This document shows positions 23,831 through 35,189 of a stretch of DNA of 64,000 nucleotides, piece after piece (within the stretch, counting starts at the first letter, position 1; every line of letters starts with the position of its first letter). Source of the DNA: Nyssa sinensis (lineage: Eukaryota; Streptophyta; Magnoliopsida; Cornales; Nyssaceae). Under the pieces are notes generated by a model. It did not search any database and was not told the DNA's origin. It saw only the letters and a list, made by a program, of their open reading frames with translations. The stretch is from contig CM018050.1 in NCBI GenBank assembly GCA_008638375.1, positions 25,797,097-25,861,096 on the forward strand, in the 5' to 3' direction. Both the position numbers and the translations under genes were made by a program.

Positions 23831-24290
23831 GCTATTGCGTTCTTGTTTTTTTGTCACATAAAGAGTGCTAGTCTTCATACCACGAGCAACAACCATAGCT
23901 CCTTTGGAGATTTTCCCTACATGACCTTCATCATTAGACTATCCGACAACAATCAAATTCCTTTTCAATTCAGGCACATGTCTGACATTCTATATCTTCC
24001 ATACAAACCAATTTGGCAACCTTATTTTCACATCCTCTTTACCCACAATATTCAAAGGTTTATCATCAGCCAAATAAACCTTCTCGAAATCACCACTTAC
24101 ATAATTTTAATGATTTCTCTGTGTGAAGATGAATGGAAAGACACCCCAGAATCTAAAATCCAAGACTCAAGAGGACCAGCAATGCTCAAGATAAAGGAAT
24201 CAAAAATATCTTCTATTGCAGCATTCATAGACTTTTTATTTTGATCACCTTGTTTCTTCTTTGGTGCCGAACAATTTGCTTTCAAGTGCC
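23831..24290 (-). pseudogene. Copia protease region
   Basis: The minus strand gives WILDSGVSFHSSSHREI at about 24165-24110, where D-S-G is the aspartic protease active site. The rest of the protease toward 23850 is broken. The preceding NAAIEDIFDSFILSIAGP linker is typical of TNT1-like polyproteins. Confidence 0.75.
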
Positions 24291-24945
24291 CTTTCTGTCC
24301 ACAGTTCCAGCAACTTCATCTCTCTCATAATCCCTCTCCAGATCTTGACTTACTTCTATTCTTAGATGCTGATCTGTTACGATTTGAGTTTTTGTTAACC
24401 GATTTTCCTCTAGCTTCTATATTTAGAGCAGACCCTGACATTTCTCCTAATTCCCTTCTACAAATTTCTTCACTCAAAATTAGGTCACGAACATCATTAT
24501 AATTCAATTTCGATTTACCTGAAGAGTTGCTCACTGCTGTTGTAGTACCATTCCAAGTTTTTGGCAAACTGGATAGAAGAATCAAACCCCTAACCTTGTC
24601 ATCAAACTCAATCTCTACAGAACTCAACTAAGTTGTGACTGTGTTGAACTTGTTCAAATGATCTGCTACAGACCACCTTCTGCCATCATAAGATATACCT
24701 TATTTGACGTCGAGAGTTTTTCATACATGTTCGCAAGGGCTTTCATCAAACCTACTATTGTCGTTTCTTTCGCGATGTTGAACGTAACATTACGAGCCAA
24801 CGTTAAACGAACAACTCCCAATGCTTGTCTGTTAAGGAGTTTTCACTCTACGTTTTCATCTCTTCTGGTTTCTGTTCTGCAAGAGGCTGATACAGCTTCT
24901 TCTGATACAGATAATATAATATCTCGACCCAATCAGGTAAAGTAA
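24273..24945 (-). pseudogene. Copia gag with CCHC zinc knuckle, N-terminus missing
   Basis: Minus-strand words ALGAIRLTLARNVTFNI-like, VGLMKALANMYEKLS, HLNKFNTVTTQLSSVEIEF and LLSSLPKTWNGTTTAVS belong to the copia gag (UBN2/gag-polypeptide type). The knuckle C-W-N-C-x4-H-x4-C lies at about 24314-24275. A basic SKNRSKSRS-rich linker precedes the knuckle. A frameshift and in-frame stops are present near 24630-24860. The start codon and upstream leader are absent. Confidence 0.8.
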
Positions 24946-25412
24946 TTTACTTTAATATCATTTTTATGAAATTAATTATACATTAATTTATTTGATATTT
25001 TAAATTGAAACTAGTAGGCCGTAAATGTCAAAATTAGTACACGAGGAGAAATTGGATAAATTAGAGCCATGCATGAATAAAACAAAATTTATCAAATTTG
25101 TCGATAAATACGAAATAGTTTTTGGTCAAATAAAACATGAAATAATACGACAAAAAAATAAGATTTACGACGTAAAAATTTAGCACACAAAAATCAAAAG
25201 TAAGGCGAGAATACTAATGGTTTTCAAAGTGATTAAAACACAATTTCAAAATTTGACGAATAATACCTAAAATGCCAAACAAGGCATAAGTAGGAAAAAT
25301 AGAAAAAAAAAATGAGGCCAAAGGGTTTGAACCCTAGACCAAGAAGAGGAGAGACCTTAAGTCCAAAAAGAATACTAGTTGGGTTATGAGGACTTTATGA
25401 TATATATCCCAT

Positions 25413-25461
<49 letters not shown>

Positions 25462-25462
25462 T
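24946..25462 (+). mobile_element. LTR-like repeat, left part, split by the CACTA element
   Basis: The text (for example AATACCTAAAATGCCAAACA, GGGTTTGAACCCTAGACC) resembles bodies of large plant LTRs. After the CACTA element the same kind of sequence resumes and ends in a clear LTR terminus at 49405. A (TA)n tract at about 25416-25445 and a (CA)n tract at 25446-25460 sit at the junction. The 3-bp CACTA target copy ACT is at 25460-25462. The left end of this LTR was not found. Confidence 0.4.
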
Positions 25463-25882
25463 CACTACAACAAATGCACTATTAGCGACGTGCTTGTGTG
25501 TCGCTAATAGTGCCATTGTGCGTCGCTAAAGGTCTTTAGCGACGCACGTAAGGCGTCACAAAAAGTGCCGTCGCTAATACTATTAGCGACGTTGGTGTTG
25601 CTAAAAGTGCCTATTAGCGACGCTCAATTGGGCATCGCTAATAATTGGATACGTGCGTCGCCAATAATACCCAAGGGCGTATTGTGCGTCGCTAAAAATC
25701 ACTTTTAGCGACGCACAGTGAGGGTCGCTAAAAGTCAGTATTAGCGACGCACGATTTGATGCGTCGCCAATACTGACTTTTAGCGACGCTCACTGTGCGT
25801 CGCTAAAAGTGATTTTTAGAATTGTTAAAATAAAATCAGACTTTTAGCGACGCTATGGTGTGCGTCGCTAAAAGTGTTTTTT
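25463..25882. repeat. 3' terminal inverted repeat and subterminal GCGTCGCTAA array of the CACTA element
   Basis: After CACTACAACAAA the 10-mer TTAGCGACGC or its complement GCGTCGCTAA occurs roughly 18 times in about 400 bp, often as head-to-head pairs that could fold into hairpins (for example around 25690-25712 and 25730-25770). In En/Spm elements such subterminal motifs bind the TNPA protein. The same motif fills 47578-47885. Confidence 0.9.
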
Positions 25883-26159
25883 TTTACACAACCATATCTA
25901 CTTTGTTTTAATATTGTTTTGTTCCTGTTTAAACCTGTATCAATCATCTATCCTGATATACAATAAAATCTAAGCATTCTGAAATGAATATTTTAAAGTA
26001 GAAAAATACATTCATATATATATTAAATTAATTATGTACAATTGTAAAAGTACCATTCATCACTAAATAGAAAAATTAAAAATTGTCTCCAAAATGTTAC
26101 TACAGATGTCCATGAAAATAAAAAATAAAAATAACAAGTTCCGATGCAAAACATAAAGA

Positions 26160-28841
26160 TGGCGCCGCGACAATAATCCCCGATCAATCTGAAATAAAGA
26201 TCAAACGACATATATTAGAATAATTATTAAATATATATGAACATAGAATGTGAATAATTTTTTGTTTTTTTTTTTTCATGCATAAATAGTAAGAACGACA
26301 TAAAGTAGCATAAGTCTATTTTATCATTTGTGAGGTGTGTGAGGTGGTTTCGGTGCAGTTAGGCCGATATCCGGCATTTTGGTCTGTCAAAACCCCAAAA
26401 TGGGCCTTTTTGGAACTGAAAGTTGCATACGTTTCAAACCGGGCATCGAAACCGAGTGTCGTAAGTTCGTGCAAGTTTATTTTATCATTTTTGAGGTGTG
26501 TGAGGTGGTTTCGGTGCAGTTAGGCCGATATCCAGCATTTTGGTCTGTCAAAACCCCAAAATGGGCCTTTTTGAGGCTGAAACTTGCATAAGTTTCAAAC
26601 CGAGCATTGAAACCGAGTGTCGTAAGTTCGTGCAAGTCTATTTTATCATTTGTGAGGTGTGTGAGGTGGTTTTGGTGCAGTTAGGCCGATATCCGGCATT
26701 TTGGTCTGTCAAAACTCCAAAATGGGCCTTTTTGGAGCTGAAAGTTGCATAAGTTTCAAACCGGGCATCGGAACCGAGTGTCGTAAGTTCGTGCAAGTCT
26801 ATTTTATTATTTGTAAGGTGTGTGAGGTGGTTTTGGTGCATTTAGGCCGATATCCGGCATTTTGGTCTGTCAAAACCCCAAAATGGGCCTTTTTGGAGCT
26901 GAAACTTGCATAAGTTTCAAACCGGGCATCGGAACCGAGTGTCGTAAGTTCGTGCAAGTCTATTTTATCATTCTTGAGGTATATGATGTGGTTTCGGTGC
27001 AGTTAGGCCGATATCTGGCATTTTGGTCTGTCAAAACCCCAAAATAGGCCTTTTTGAGGCTGAAACTTATATAAGTTTCAAACCGGGCATCGGAACCGAG
27101 TGTCGTAAGTTCGTGCAAGTCTATTTTATCATTTGTGAGGTGTGTGAGGTGGTTTCGGTGCAGTTAGGCCGATATCCGGCATTTTGGTCTGTCAAAACCC
27201 CAAAATGGGCCTTTTGGAGCTGAAACTTGCATAAGTTTCAAACCGGGCATCGGAACCGAGTTCCGTAAGTTCGTGCAAGTCTATTTTATCATTTTTGAGG
27301 TGTGTGATGTGGTTTCGGTGCATTTTCTATAAATAATAAATCCACAAAAGTATATAATTTTAAAAACTTACCAAGGTTGTAAAGAGTCACGCTGTTGACT
27401 AAGCATCGTGTGCAAAAGAGTCTGTAGCTCGGAATATTGCTCCTCGAGGCTATCTAGTCTCTGGCGCAGCACTACATTCTCTTGTTGAACTGCCTCCGTA
27501 GCTGAGTGTGCCCTAGCATCACTCTCAAAGGACGATGTTGTCGGCGCCATCCCAGTCCCTAAGCCACGCACATAGCCACGCCTCTTACCCAGAACAGTCT
27601 CCCGTATCTGGTCATCGGTCGGCGGATTCTGAGCCTCAGGTGTCGACTGATCACGCAGCCGGACCATCTCCTCCTATAAAAACATAAATATATGTTACTA
27701 CTTTTATAACTTTAGATTAATATTAAATTAGTAATACTGTAGCAAGTTACATAAAAACTTACATAAAGCCGTTGTGCTTCAGGCCCAGCCCAACCCTTAT
27801 TGGGGTTGTAGTGCGTCCTGTGCCACAAATCAATGGGGCTGGGTGGTGCACCGGTGTCCTGGTCTCGTTGGAGCAAATAAATAGTAGCTTATGAAAAGTG
27901 ATTTCATAAATAGATTATACAATAAGAACTTGATACATTTATTAACTTACCGTATCATGCCTATACTGTACAAAAGAACGTGATCCCCCACAGTGGGTCA
28001 CCTTCTGCTTGCTTCTACTCTCGCTATTCTTCCTGCTTAGTTCCTACACTTGGCTAAAACAAAGAAGGTTAGTATAAATGATACTGATTTATACCAGACA
28101 ACAAAAGTAATTTGAACAATTTTTACCTGGAATGTATCACTTGCGAACCGGTCGCATAGTAACATCCAATCCTTCACCGTCACCCCTCTGTAGGGTCTGT
28201 CACGGGGCTCTCTACCGGCTGCCACCTCCGCCTCGTAGTGCATGTGAAGACGGTGTCGATAGTCCCTGAAACGGACTCCTAGGTAACGATCCACAGCCCT
28301 CGCTACGTGAGGTAGGTGGAGATCGATGTCAAACTTCTCTTGTAAAGCATGTCATTGTCAAAACATTACGGCATTAGAAATGTTAAAATTTAGTTGAACA
28401 CAATAATAAAAGACATACCAGGATCTGCGCATGAATAGCCTGTAGATCCTCCTGAGTGACGTGACTCTAGTCAGTAATATGGAGTGGGGCGCGTAGTCGG
28501 CAAATGATGCCGACCTCTGTGATGAACTGCTGTGCCCACCCACCAACGGGCTTCAGCAAGCCCTCAGGTAGCTCAATCCGAAGTCGCGCACCCCCTGCTG
28601 CCTCCATCTGTGTCTGCAAACTCTGATTCTTCGACCTACTATGCCCTCGTCTAGCATTGGTGGTGGCCGAAGCTTTAGAAACAATAAAATAGAAACAATT
28701 AGTACCATATTTATATAAGCATTAATACAAAATGGGACTATCCATTCCATCAATGGCAGGATTGGTCGATCCTGTAGAGGAAGGGGAAGGGGTCGATGGG
28801 TCCACCGGGGCTGCGCGTCTACGTGATCCTGGTCCAACCAT
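26160..28841 (-). pseudogene. CACTA TNPA-like gene (plant transposase, PF03004 type)
   Basis: The ATG is at 28841-28839 (MVGPGSRRRAAPVDPSTPS). Coding blocks follow in order at 28841-28755 and 28673-28420 (ELPEGLLKPVGGWAQQFITE). Then come 28330-28130 (RYLGVRFRDYRHRLHMHYEA, VKDWMLLCDRFASDTFQ), 28040-27955 (KVTHCGGSRSFVQYRHDT), 27890-27770 and 27680-27372 (ETVLGKRRGYVRGLGTG, then a coiled-coil-like QENVVLRQRLDSLEEQYSEL). The block order matches the Ptta/En/Spm protein, which binds subterminal repeats. A good donor (GTAAG) at 27371 and acceptor (TTTCAG) at 26189 would join the last codons to an exon that stops at once. One in-frame TAG lies near 28470. Exact introns are partly uncertain. Confidence 0.75.
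26312..27324. repeat. 161-bp tandem repeat array, about 6.3 copies
   Basis: The unit includes GTGAGGTGGTTTCGGTGCAG, GCCGATATCCGGCATTTTGG and AACCGAGTGTCGTAAGTTCG. Unit landmarks recur at 26379, 26540, 26701, 26862 and 27023. Copies differ by a few substitutions; the last complete copy lacks one T. Since 161 is not a multiple of three, the short frames in each unit are not a repeat protein. The array lies between a splice-donor-like site (27371) and an acceptor-like site (26189) of the TNPA-like gene, so it probably sits in an intron. Confidence 0.95.
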
Positions 28842-29939
28842 ATCTAAAACAAAAGTTTAAAAGTAAATTCCATTACATCATAAAAATTAAAATCCATTAC
28901 AGCATAAAATTGAATATCCATTACACTTGATCTTACCACATGTAACACCTATTACAATTACTCATCTGAGTTTGTATCATCATCTGAACTTGAATTTTCT
29001 TCATTCTCGGTACAATACTCTAACAATGTCTCATCATCAAAATCACTTTCCTCGTCATCATCATTATTAATGAACGTTGCATCCCTCGGATCTAATTGTG
29101 TGGTATTGGTGACGTCGGAAGCTACGACATGAATTGGTTCTACATCAATTCTATTCAACCGATACGAACTAACATCTTCCTAATCATGCCGGACAACACC
29201 ATCGTGGGCAGTTTGAGACTCTTCTTGTAGTGCCTCCTCAATCCTCTCCAACTCTTCATCTCCCTCGCCAACTTCTAGGATATCATAAACATTTCTAGTT
29301 TTTATTTTTTGGACAACATGCCAATCACCTCTTATTTTTGTGTCCTTCAAATAGAAAACTTGTTTTGCAACTGATGCCAAAACATACGGATCATCTTTAA
29401 ATGCCGTACGTGACGTGTTAACACTTATGAAGTGCTTATCAATCTGCATTCCAGTCTTCTTATTAGTTACATTCCACCAATCACATTTAAAAATATACAT
29501 AGAATGACCGTAGCAATAATGCAACTGTATGATGTCTTTTAAAACACCATAGTACTCTACAGTTTGTCCTCCGTCACCATCTCCTTCAACAAGGACCCCG
29601 CTATTCTGTGTTCGTCGGATGACCTCACGTTCCCTCGTGTGAAATCAAACACCATCAACAATTAAACCGGTGTAGCGGGATATCCTTTGATCATGACCAC
29701 ATGCCAAGGAATATAATTGATCGTACGCCTCAGGAGATTGTTGGTGGCGTAATAGCTTCATCTATTAATTCAGTACAAGTACAAAATTAATTGAATACAA
29801 ATGCATTAACTAATACAATTACAATTAATTGAAACCTATTCTTATGTGATCTCCGAACCACTTTGGAAACAAATTTTTCTGTCTTTGCTCCAGATCAAAA
29901 CTTGATACATGTTCTCTCTGAAGCTCGAGCGTATGCTCA

Positions 29940-30017
29940 CTGCATAAGATGAGATATGTTATATGTAACTTACATTTGTATATTAACGTAGTATTGCAAT
30001 GATTTCGATAAACTTAC
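29940..30017 (-). other. Intron of the TNP2-type gene
   Basis: Donor TTTTAA then GTAAGTTT; acceptor CTTATGCAG then TGAGCATAC, 78 bp. Splicing joins CEETLPYF to EHTLELQREHV and keeps the reading frame. Confidence 0.85.
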
Positions 30018-30314
30018 TTAAAATATGGCAATGTCTCCTCGCAGTTGTTGAGCACGGTGTAGTGGGCTCTTTCCAAGTCTTGAGGATGACACCATTCATA
30101 TATACGGGCACCTATTGGCCGCACAGTCTGATTAAACACCGCAAGGCCAGTTCGTTGTTGCCCTGGACATCTATCAGAATTTCGCTCTTGACGATTAAAC
30201 CTTGTCTCAATATCTTCAAGATGCATAGAGCAGAAGGTGACAATGTAAGCCTCAGCAATTAACCCTTCCGGTCGTGCTCTGTTACGCACATATTGCTTCA
30301 ATGTGTGCAAATAT

Positions 30315-30391
30315 CTGTTTTGATAATTATTCAGTTATAGATTAAAATAGTTAGGATGGATAGATAACACAATTAACAAAATTAAATGTAC
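30315..30391 (-). other. Intron of the TNP2-type gene
   Basis: The minus strand reads GAAAG then GTACATTT at the donor and ATTATCAAAACAG then ATATTTG at the acceptor, 77 bp. Splicing joins WMYPIER to YLHTLKQYVRN, the conserved protein sequence across this position in the family. Confidence 0.85.
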
Positions 30392-32614
30392 CTTTCTATT
30401 GGATACATCCAACGGTATTGGACAGGTCCGCCAATTTTTGCCTCATGAGGCAAATGCACCGCTAAGTGGACCATGATATCGAAGAAAGCTGGAGGAAAAA
30501 TCTGTTCCAACTTGCAGAGGATCACGACAACATCCCTTTCGAGCTTGTCAAGTACTTCCATTTTTAACGTCTTTGCACATAATTCTCTAAAGAAGCAACC
30601 CAACTCAGTTATTGTAGTCGATATGTGATCAGTGAGATACCCACGTAGTGCAACCGGAAGAAGTCGTTGTGAAAGGACATGGCAGTCATGGCTCTTCAAT
30701 CCAGATATTTTCCCATCTATAACATTTACACACCGAGATATATTCGATGTGTATCCATTTGGGAACTTCACCGATTTAAACCACTCGCAAATCCTCGTTC
30801 TCTCTGCGGATGATAACGTATACTGTGCAGGAGGCACGATATATTTATCACCGCTACGTATTTGGTGCAGCTCTTTCCTTATTCCCAGCTCTTGCAAGTC
30901 CAACCGGGCTTTAACACTATCTTTTGTCTTCCCTTCAATGTTCATTACAGTTCCTAACACATTATCACATATGTTTTTCTCGATGTGCATCACATCCAAA
31001 TTGTGCTTCAACTAAAGAGTCTCCCAGTACGGCAAATCAAAAAATATGCTCTTCTTCGTCCAATTTAAGTCCACATCAGTACGCTTCCTCTTCTTACTAC
31101 CCGGTATCTTCCCAAACCTCACTGGTTGGATGACTGCAAATTGCGCTAACACGTCTTTGCTAGACAACAATGGAGGTGGCAATCTGCGCTCAATTTGTCC
31201 ATCAAATAGATGCTTCTGCCGATTTCGCCAGCCATGCGATGGCGGTAGAAAACGATGATGGCCCATGTAACATATCTTCCTCCCATTTGACAAATGTAGG
31301 GAACATGCATCCTTATTGCAAACTGGACATGCCAGATACCCTTTAGTGCTCCACCCAGACAAGTTCCCGTATGCTGGAAAGTCATTGATGGTCCAAAGTA
31401 ACGCGGCATGCAATTGAAATGTCTCATTCTTAGAGACGTCGTATGCCTCCACTCCCACCTCCCACAATTCCTTCAACTCCTCCACTAAAGGATGCAAGTA
31501 CACATCAATTTCATTACCAGGAGACTAAGGCCCTGGAATAAGCAACGACATGTAGATAAATGGTTCTTTCATGCATTTCCACGGTGGCAAGTTATACGGC
31601 ACAAGCAACACCGGCCACATGCTGTAGGCATTACTCATGTCACCGAACGGGTTGAAACCATCGCTAGCCAGCCCAAGTCGTACATTACGCGGCTCATTTG
31701 CAAACTATTCATGATTTGTATCAAATTCAGCCCAAGCTTGTGAATCTGCCGGATGCCTACATACATTTTCCTCCGTAACACGCTTCTCCTTATGCCACCG
31801 CATATCTTCTGCCGTTTTCTGAGATATGTATAACCTTTGTAGCCTCAGTTTTAAGGGAAAATATCCAAGCACCTTGTGCAGCATTGTCTTCTTCTTTCCT
31901 TTATTCAGCTTGTACCTGGGTTCGTGGCACACTGTACACTCCTTCAATTGTTCAGACTCCTTCCAAAATAACATGCAATCGTTTTTGCAAGAATGTATGG
32001 GAATATACCCGAGGCCCAAATCTCTTAATATTCTTTTCGCCTCGTAATATGAGTTCGGAAGGGTCTCCCTAGTAGGAAGCACTGCTTTAATCAATTCAAT
32101 GGCCATAGTAACTGGGTTGATGGTCTTAAGATGAAGGAGTTTCACAAGAAAGTCCAGTTTCGAAAACTTATCAGAACCCGGGTTTAACGGCTGCCTTGCT
32201 TCCCTCAACAACGACTCAAATGCGGTCGATGGTCCCGTGTCACTCCTGTGACTACTTGCCCCAGTTATAGCCCCCTGCAAGTCTGCCAGCATTTGTGGCA
32301 AGCGTTCGTAACCAACCCCAACATTATCACCAAAGTCAACATCATCATCTTCTTCTTCATCATCAAATCCACTGGTACGTCACGGCGTTCCCCGTGAAAT
32401 TCCCAACACGTATACCGCTTGTCCATCCCGTGTTCGAGTAGGTGCTCTTTGACCTCCTCTATGTGCATATAATCCCTATTATTGCACTCTTACATGGACA
32501 TCTTATCCTATTTCTCCCATCTGCAGATGCACGAGCAAACTCAATAAAATCTTTGATCCCCTTCACATACCCTGGCAAATGCCTGCCCCTCAAGTCCATC
32601 CAACTCTTATCCAT

Positions 32615-34535
32615 TTTCGTCTACCTAATACAAGTCAAAAATGATACTCGTTATAAATATAAAACATGAATCCTATCACCTCCAACTTCTCTCTAAAGGG
32701 TAAGGTGGTCCTATCCCATTCGTGAATGCACAATCTACATTGCAATCAGCAGCAATCAAATGCTTGATTCCACTCAGACAAAATTTCGGCAGCATCTCCC
32801 CAGGTTTCTCCAAGTATACGAGATAGACGTTAATACGCCTAAATATATACCCAGATAATAATAGGAGACCATGCTGAAATTTTATCATAGTGAAATATTC
32901 AAGCATATGCGCTATTGATTGCAATGCAGATTTATGCATTCCCGAACTGTCCTTTCTGGACAATTCAAGAATCAATTTTCATACACGAGCCCAATCGCGA
33001 ATAAATTTCGCGACAAGATTCACATGTGATGAAAATGACTCTCGAACGGGGCTAGGCTTACATGAATGCAATTGCTAACTTACAAAACAATTACCATAAT
33101 TTTTTTTTTCACGAAGTAATCCCTAAAAAATAATTAGGCCACACTCACAGTGTCCCTGTTGAAAAGGCGCATCAGCAAGCAATATAGGAGAAAAGATAAC
33201 TAGATGCTTTTCTAGTCAAAACTCACCTGATCTAATACAATCAAATGCTTGAGTTGTCGGACTGACTAGTAAGGTAACATGCTTCCAGATGAAATTGACA
33301 ACAAATAAAAAAACAAAAAAAGGAAGTTCTATGTCATATTTTTCTTTGACGAGGTAGTAGACTATGCATATCAAATACATTAAAAAGAAGACAGAGAGAG
33401 AGAGAGAGAGAAAAAAAAACCATCTTGAATTGCATATCAAATATAAAATCATTTCTTGGAATCTTTGTTTGCTCTGTTTGATTCCTAATTACAAACCATG
33501 GAGGAATATCATTTTCTCTTGTTGTAATAGGATCAAATTAAGTGATTTTATTTTCCTTTCCAATATATATTTTCTTTCCCTAAGAACCAAAAAGTACTGT
33601 TAGAAATTGCAATGGAGTCCGTTTCAGTACTATTAAAAAAATAAGTGGGGCCATATCACTTCGTGCCATTTATGAGCTGTGCTAGCTGATAGAGTATTAA
33701 ATATCTAAGTTATACTTAATTTTTTTAATTATTACAATTTTAAATGAGTTAATAATTTAACATAATATATATGAGTGTTAATTATAATTGATATAAGTAT
33801 TGATCGACCCACTTATTAATCTGGTATCAAGTTTAATTATATTTGATACAATATTGAAGATGCATTAAAGTATTAAATATTTGTTTTTGTTTTTGTGATA
33901 CAATTTTTTTTGTTAAGTATAATTTGAATTATGTTAATAGGTCAAATCCATTATAAATGTTTAAATTTAATAGTTTTCAAGCATTTATTAACTGTTTATC
34001 CAAAAAATAAATTCTTTAACTCAAATGACATTTATACAGTCATTTAACTTGCAATAGTCTATTTTTTGACAATTGAATCAAACAAGCACTTTCTATCATA
34101 TTTTTTAATATGTGTTTATTTTTTTAATCAATGTAAAAGTACAATTAAATGGGTTAAGCTTGTTTTATATTTCTTATTTTTCTCATTTAAGATTGAAAAG
34201 ACAAAATTGATTTTTTTTTTTGGTTTCGTATCATGAAATTTGAGCCTTGAAATTGGATTGTAATGACTTCAAATTTTAGACTAACTTGCATCTAATTGTA
34301 GCTAAACCTAATTTTAATACCCGTATTTCACGGTACTAAACAAAGCTTTACAAAATTTAGCACTAAAGTTGAGGTACCGACTTAAGTTTAAAATTTTAAT
34401 TTGTAGGACAAGCATAGTGATATCAAAATGAACGAGTAATTACAAGCATAGTGAAATAAACCCATGATACTATAAATTTGAACTATTTATTAAATTTTTA
34501 TTTATTTTATTAAAATTAATTATAATAATCCTCTT
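32615..34535 (-). other. CACTA 5' leader between transposase start and the nested retrotransposon
   Basis: No coding sequence is recognised. The part near 32690-33060 has the look of the transcribed leader of plant CACTA elements. Further out, 33600-34530 is very AT-rich. A short GA run is at 33391-33412. The last five bases, CTCTT (34531-34535), are the target-site copy for the Tat element. Confidence 0.6.
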
Positions 34536-35112
34536 TGATATGCCATAAAAGAACAGGCCAATCAACACTTGACACGTATGACCATAATCCGACTCATGCT
34601 CGGCCAACATGATTCTCACTCAGCCAATGACTAAAAGCTCAAGCATACAGATCATTACATCAGGTCGGAAGAAACCGAACATACACCTTCAGAACATATA
34701 TATTCAGAACTGATCACAAGGTCCAGACCAACATTCCAGAACTCATCACCGCCTTAGCGGGTGCCGAGCAGGGAATAAGGAAGCAGTCTTCAACAAGGGA
34801 ACTACCTTCTATGGTTATCTCTATGCAATGCTCCATAAGGTAACTGCAATCTCCGATGATCAAATCCCTATATTAATGGCGTCGAATCCTAATCAACTTA
34901 GGAAAGCCGCGGCTTATAAATTAAACCCTAGAGGTACGCCTTATTTCTTATGCTCATTCTTTGGCTTTCAATACAGTCTTTCAATTCTTTTACTTACTTA
35001 AGCATTGGAGCGGCTACCACCGGAGCCAATCCGGTGGTCCTCTGATCATCTTTCTGAGTGTTCTACAGGTCACGGAGTCCATACTTATTGCGAGCCGAAA
35101 AGTGCAGCATCA
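34536..35112 (+). repeat. 5' LTR of the Tat element
   Basis: Starts TGATATGCCATAAAAG, ends GTGCAGCATCA. The full length aligns to the 3' LTR without indels. A TATA-like box lies at 34915-34921. Confidence 0.95.
34915..34921 (+). promoter_or_regulatory. Candidate TATA box in the 5' LTR
   Basis: TATAAAT within GGCTTATAAATTAAACCC, about 200 bp before the LTR end, is the only good TATA match in the LTR. It is conserved in the 3' LTR at 45891. The function is inferred. Confidence 0.5.
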
Positions 35113-35114
35113 GT

Positions 35115-35135
35115 TTGGCGCCGTCTGTGGGAACG
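35115..35135 (+). other. Primer-binding site of the Tat element
   Basis: TTTGGCGCCGTCTGTGGGAA begins a few bases after the LTR end. This TGGCGCC-type site is the usual one in Tat-group elements and differs from the initiator-Met site used by elements X and G. The tRNA was not determined. Confidence 0.8.
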
Positions 35136-35189
35136 ACTAATCTCCAAGTGCTCTATTCATAAACTCAACTCTTTCCTCACCGGAAAACC

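Larger units (their letters stand above)
20987..24945 (-). mobile_element. Ty1/copia retrotransposon, TNT1/Tork-like, 5'-truncated
   Basis: On the minus strand the order is gag, CCHC knuckle, protease, GAG-pre-integrase, integrase, reverse transcriptase, RNase H remnant, polypurine tract, 3' LTR. This is the gene order of Ty1/copia. The reverse-transcriptase words, such as HNKWVYR, GFQQKEGVDYTEIF and LLYVDDMLIAGS, are closest to TNT1-type elements from general knowledge. The 5' LTR, primer-binding site and gag start are absent: coding similarity stops near 24945 and AT-rich DNA follows. Frameshifts, stops and an internal deletion make it inactive. Confidence 0.85.
28958..32614 (-). pseudogene. 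CACTA TNP2-type transposase
   Basis: The start ATG is at 32614-32612 (MDKSWMDLRGRHLPGYVKG), the usual N-terminus of plant TNP2 proteins. A zinc-like RCPCKSA segment, Transposase_21 (about 32000-31000; LGLASDGFNPFG, CPVCNKDACSL), DUF4218 (about 31000-30392; LKSHDCHVLSQRLLPVALRG, GPVQYRWMYPIER) and DUF4216 (about 29760-29280; YVLASVAKQVFYLKD) follow. An acidic tail ends at 28958. GT-AG introns fit at 30391-30315 and 30017-29940, with another near 29835-29762. Breaks are frameshifts near 32480 and 32380, TAG at 31705, 31525, 31012 and 29178, and TGA at 29645. The protein would be the catalytic transposase, acting in the nucleus on the CACTA ends. Confidence 0.9.

Noticed and set aside
25475..25880. 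Possible CRISPR-like array of short repeats.
   Set aside because: The repeats are alternating, irregularly spaced CACTA subterminal motifs with no spacers of fixed length.
26335..27223. Series of overlapping frames of about 60-70 codons with similar protein sequence.
   Set aside because: They are frame-shifted readings of the 161-bp array; the unit length is not a multiple of three and copies cannot form one protein.
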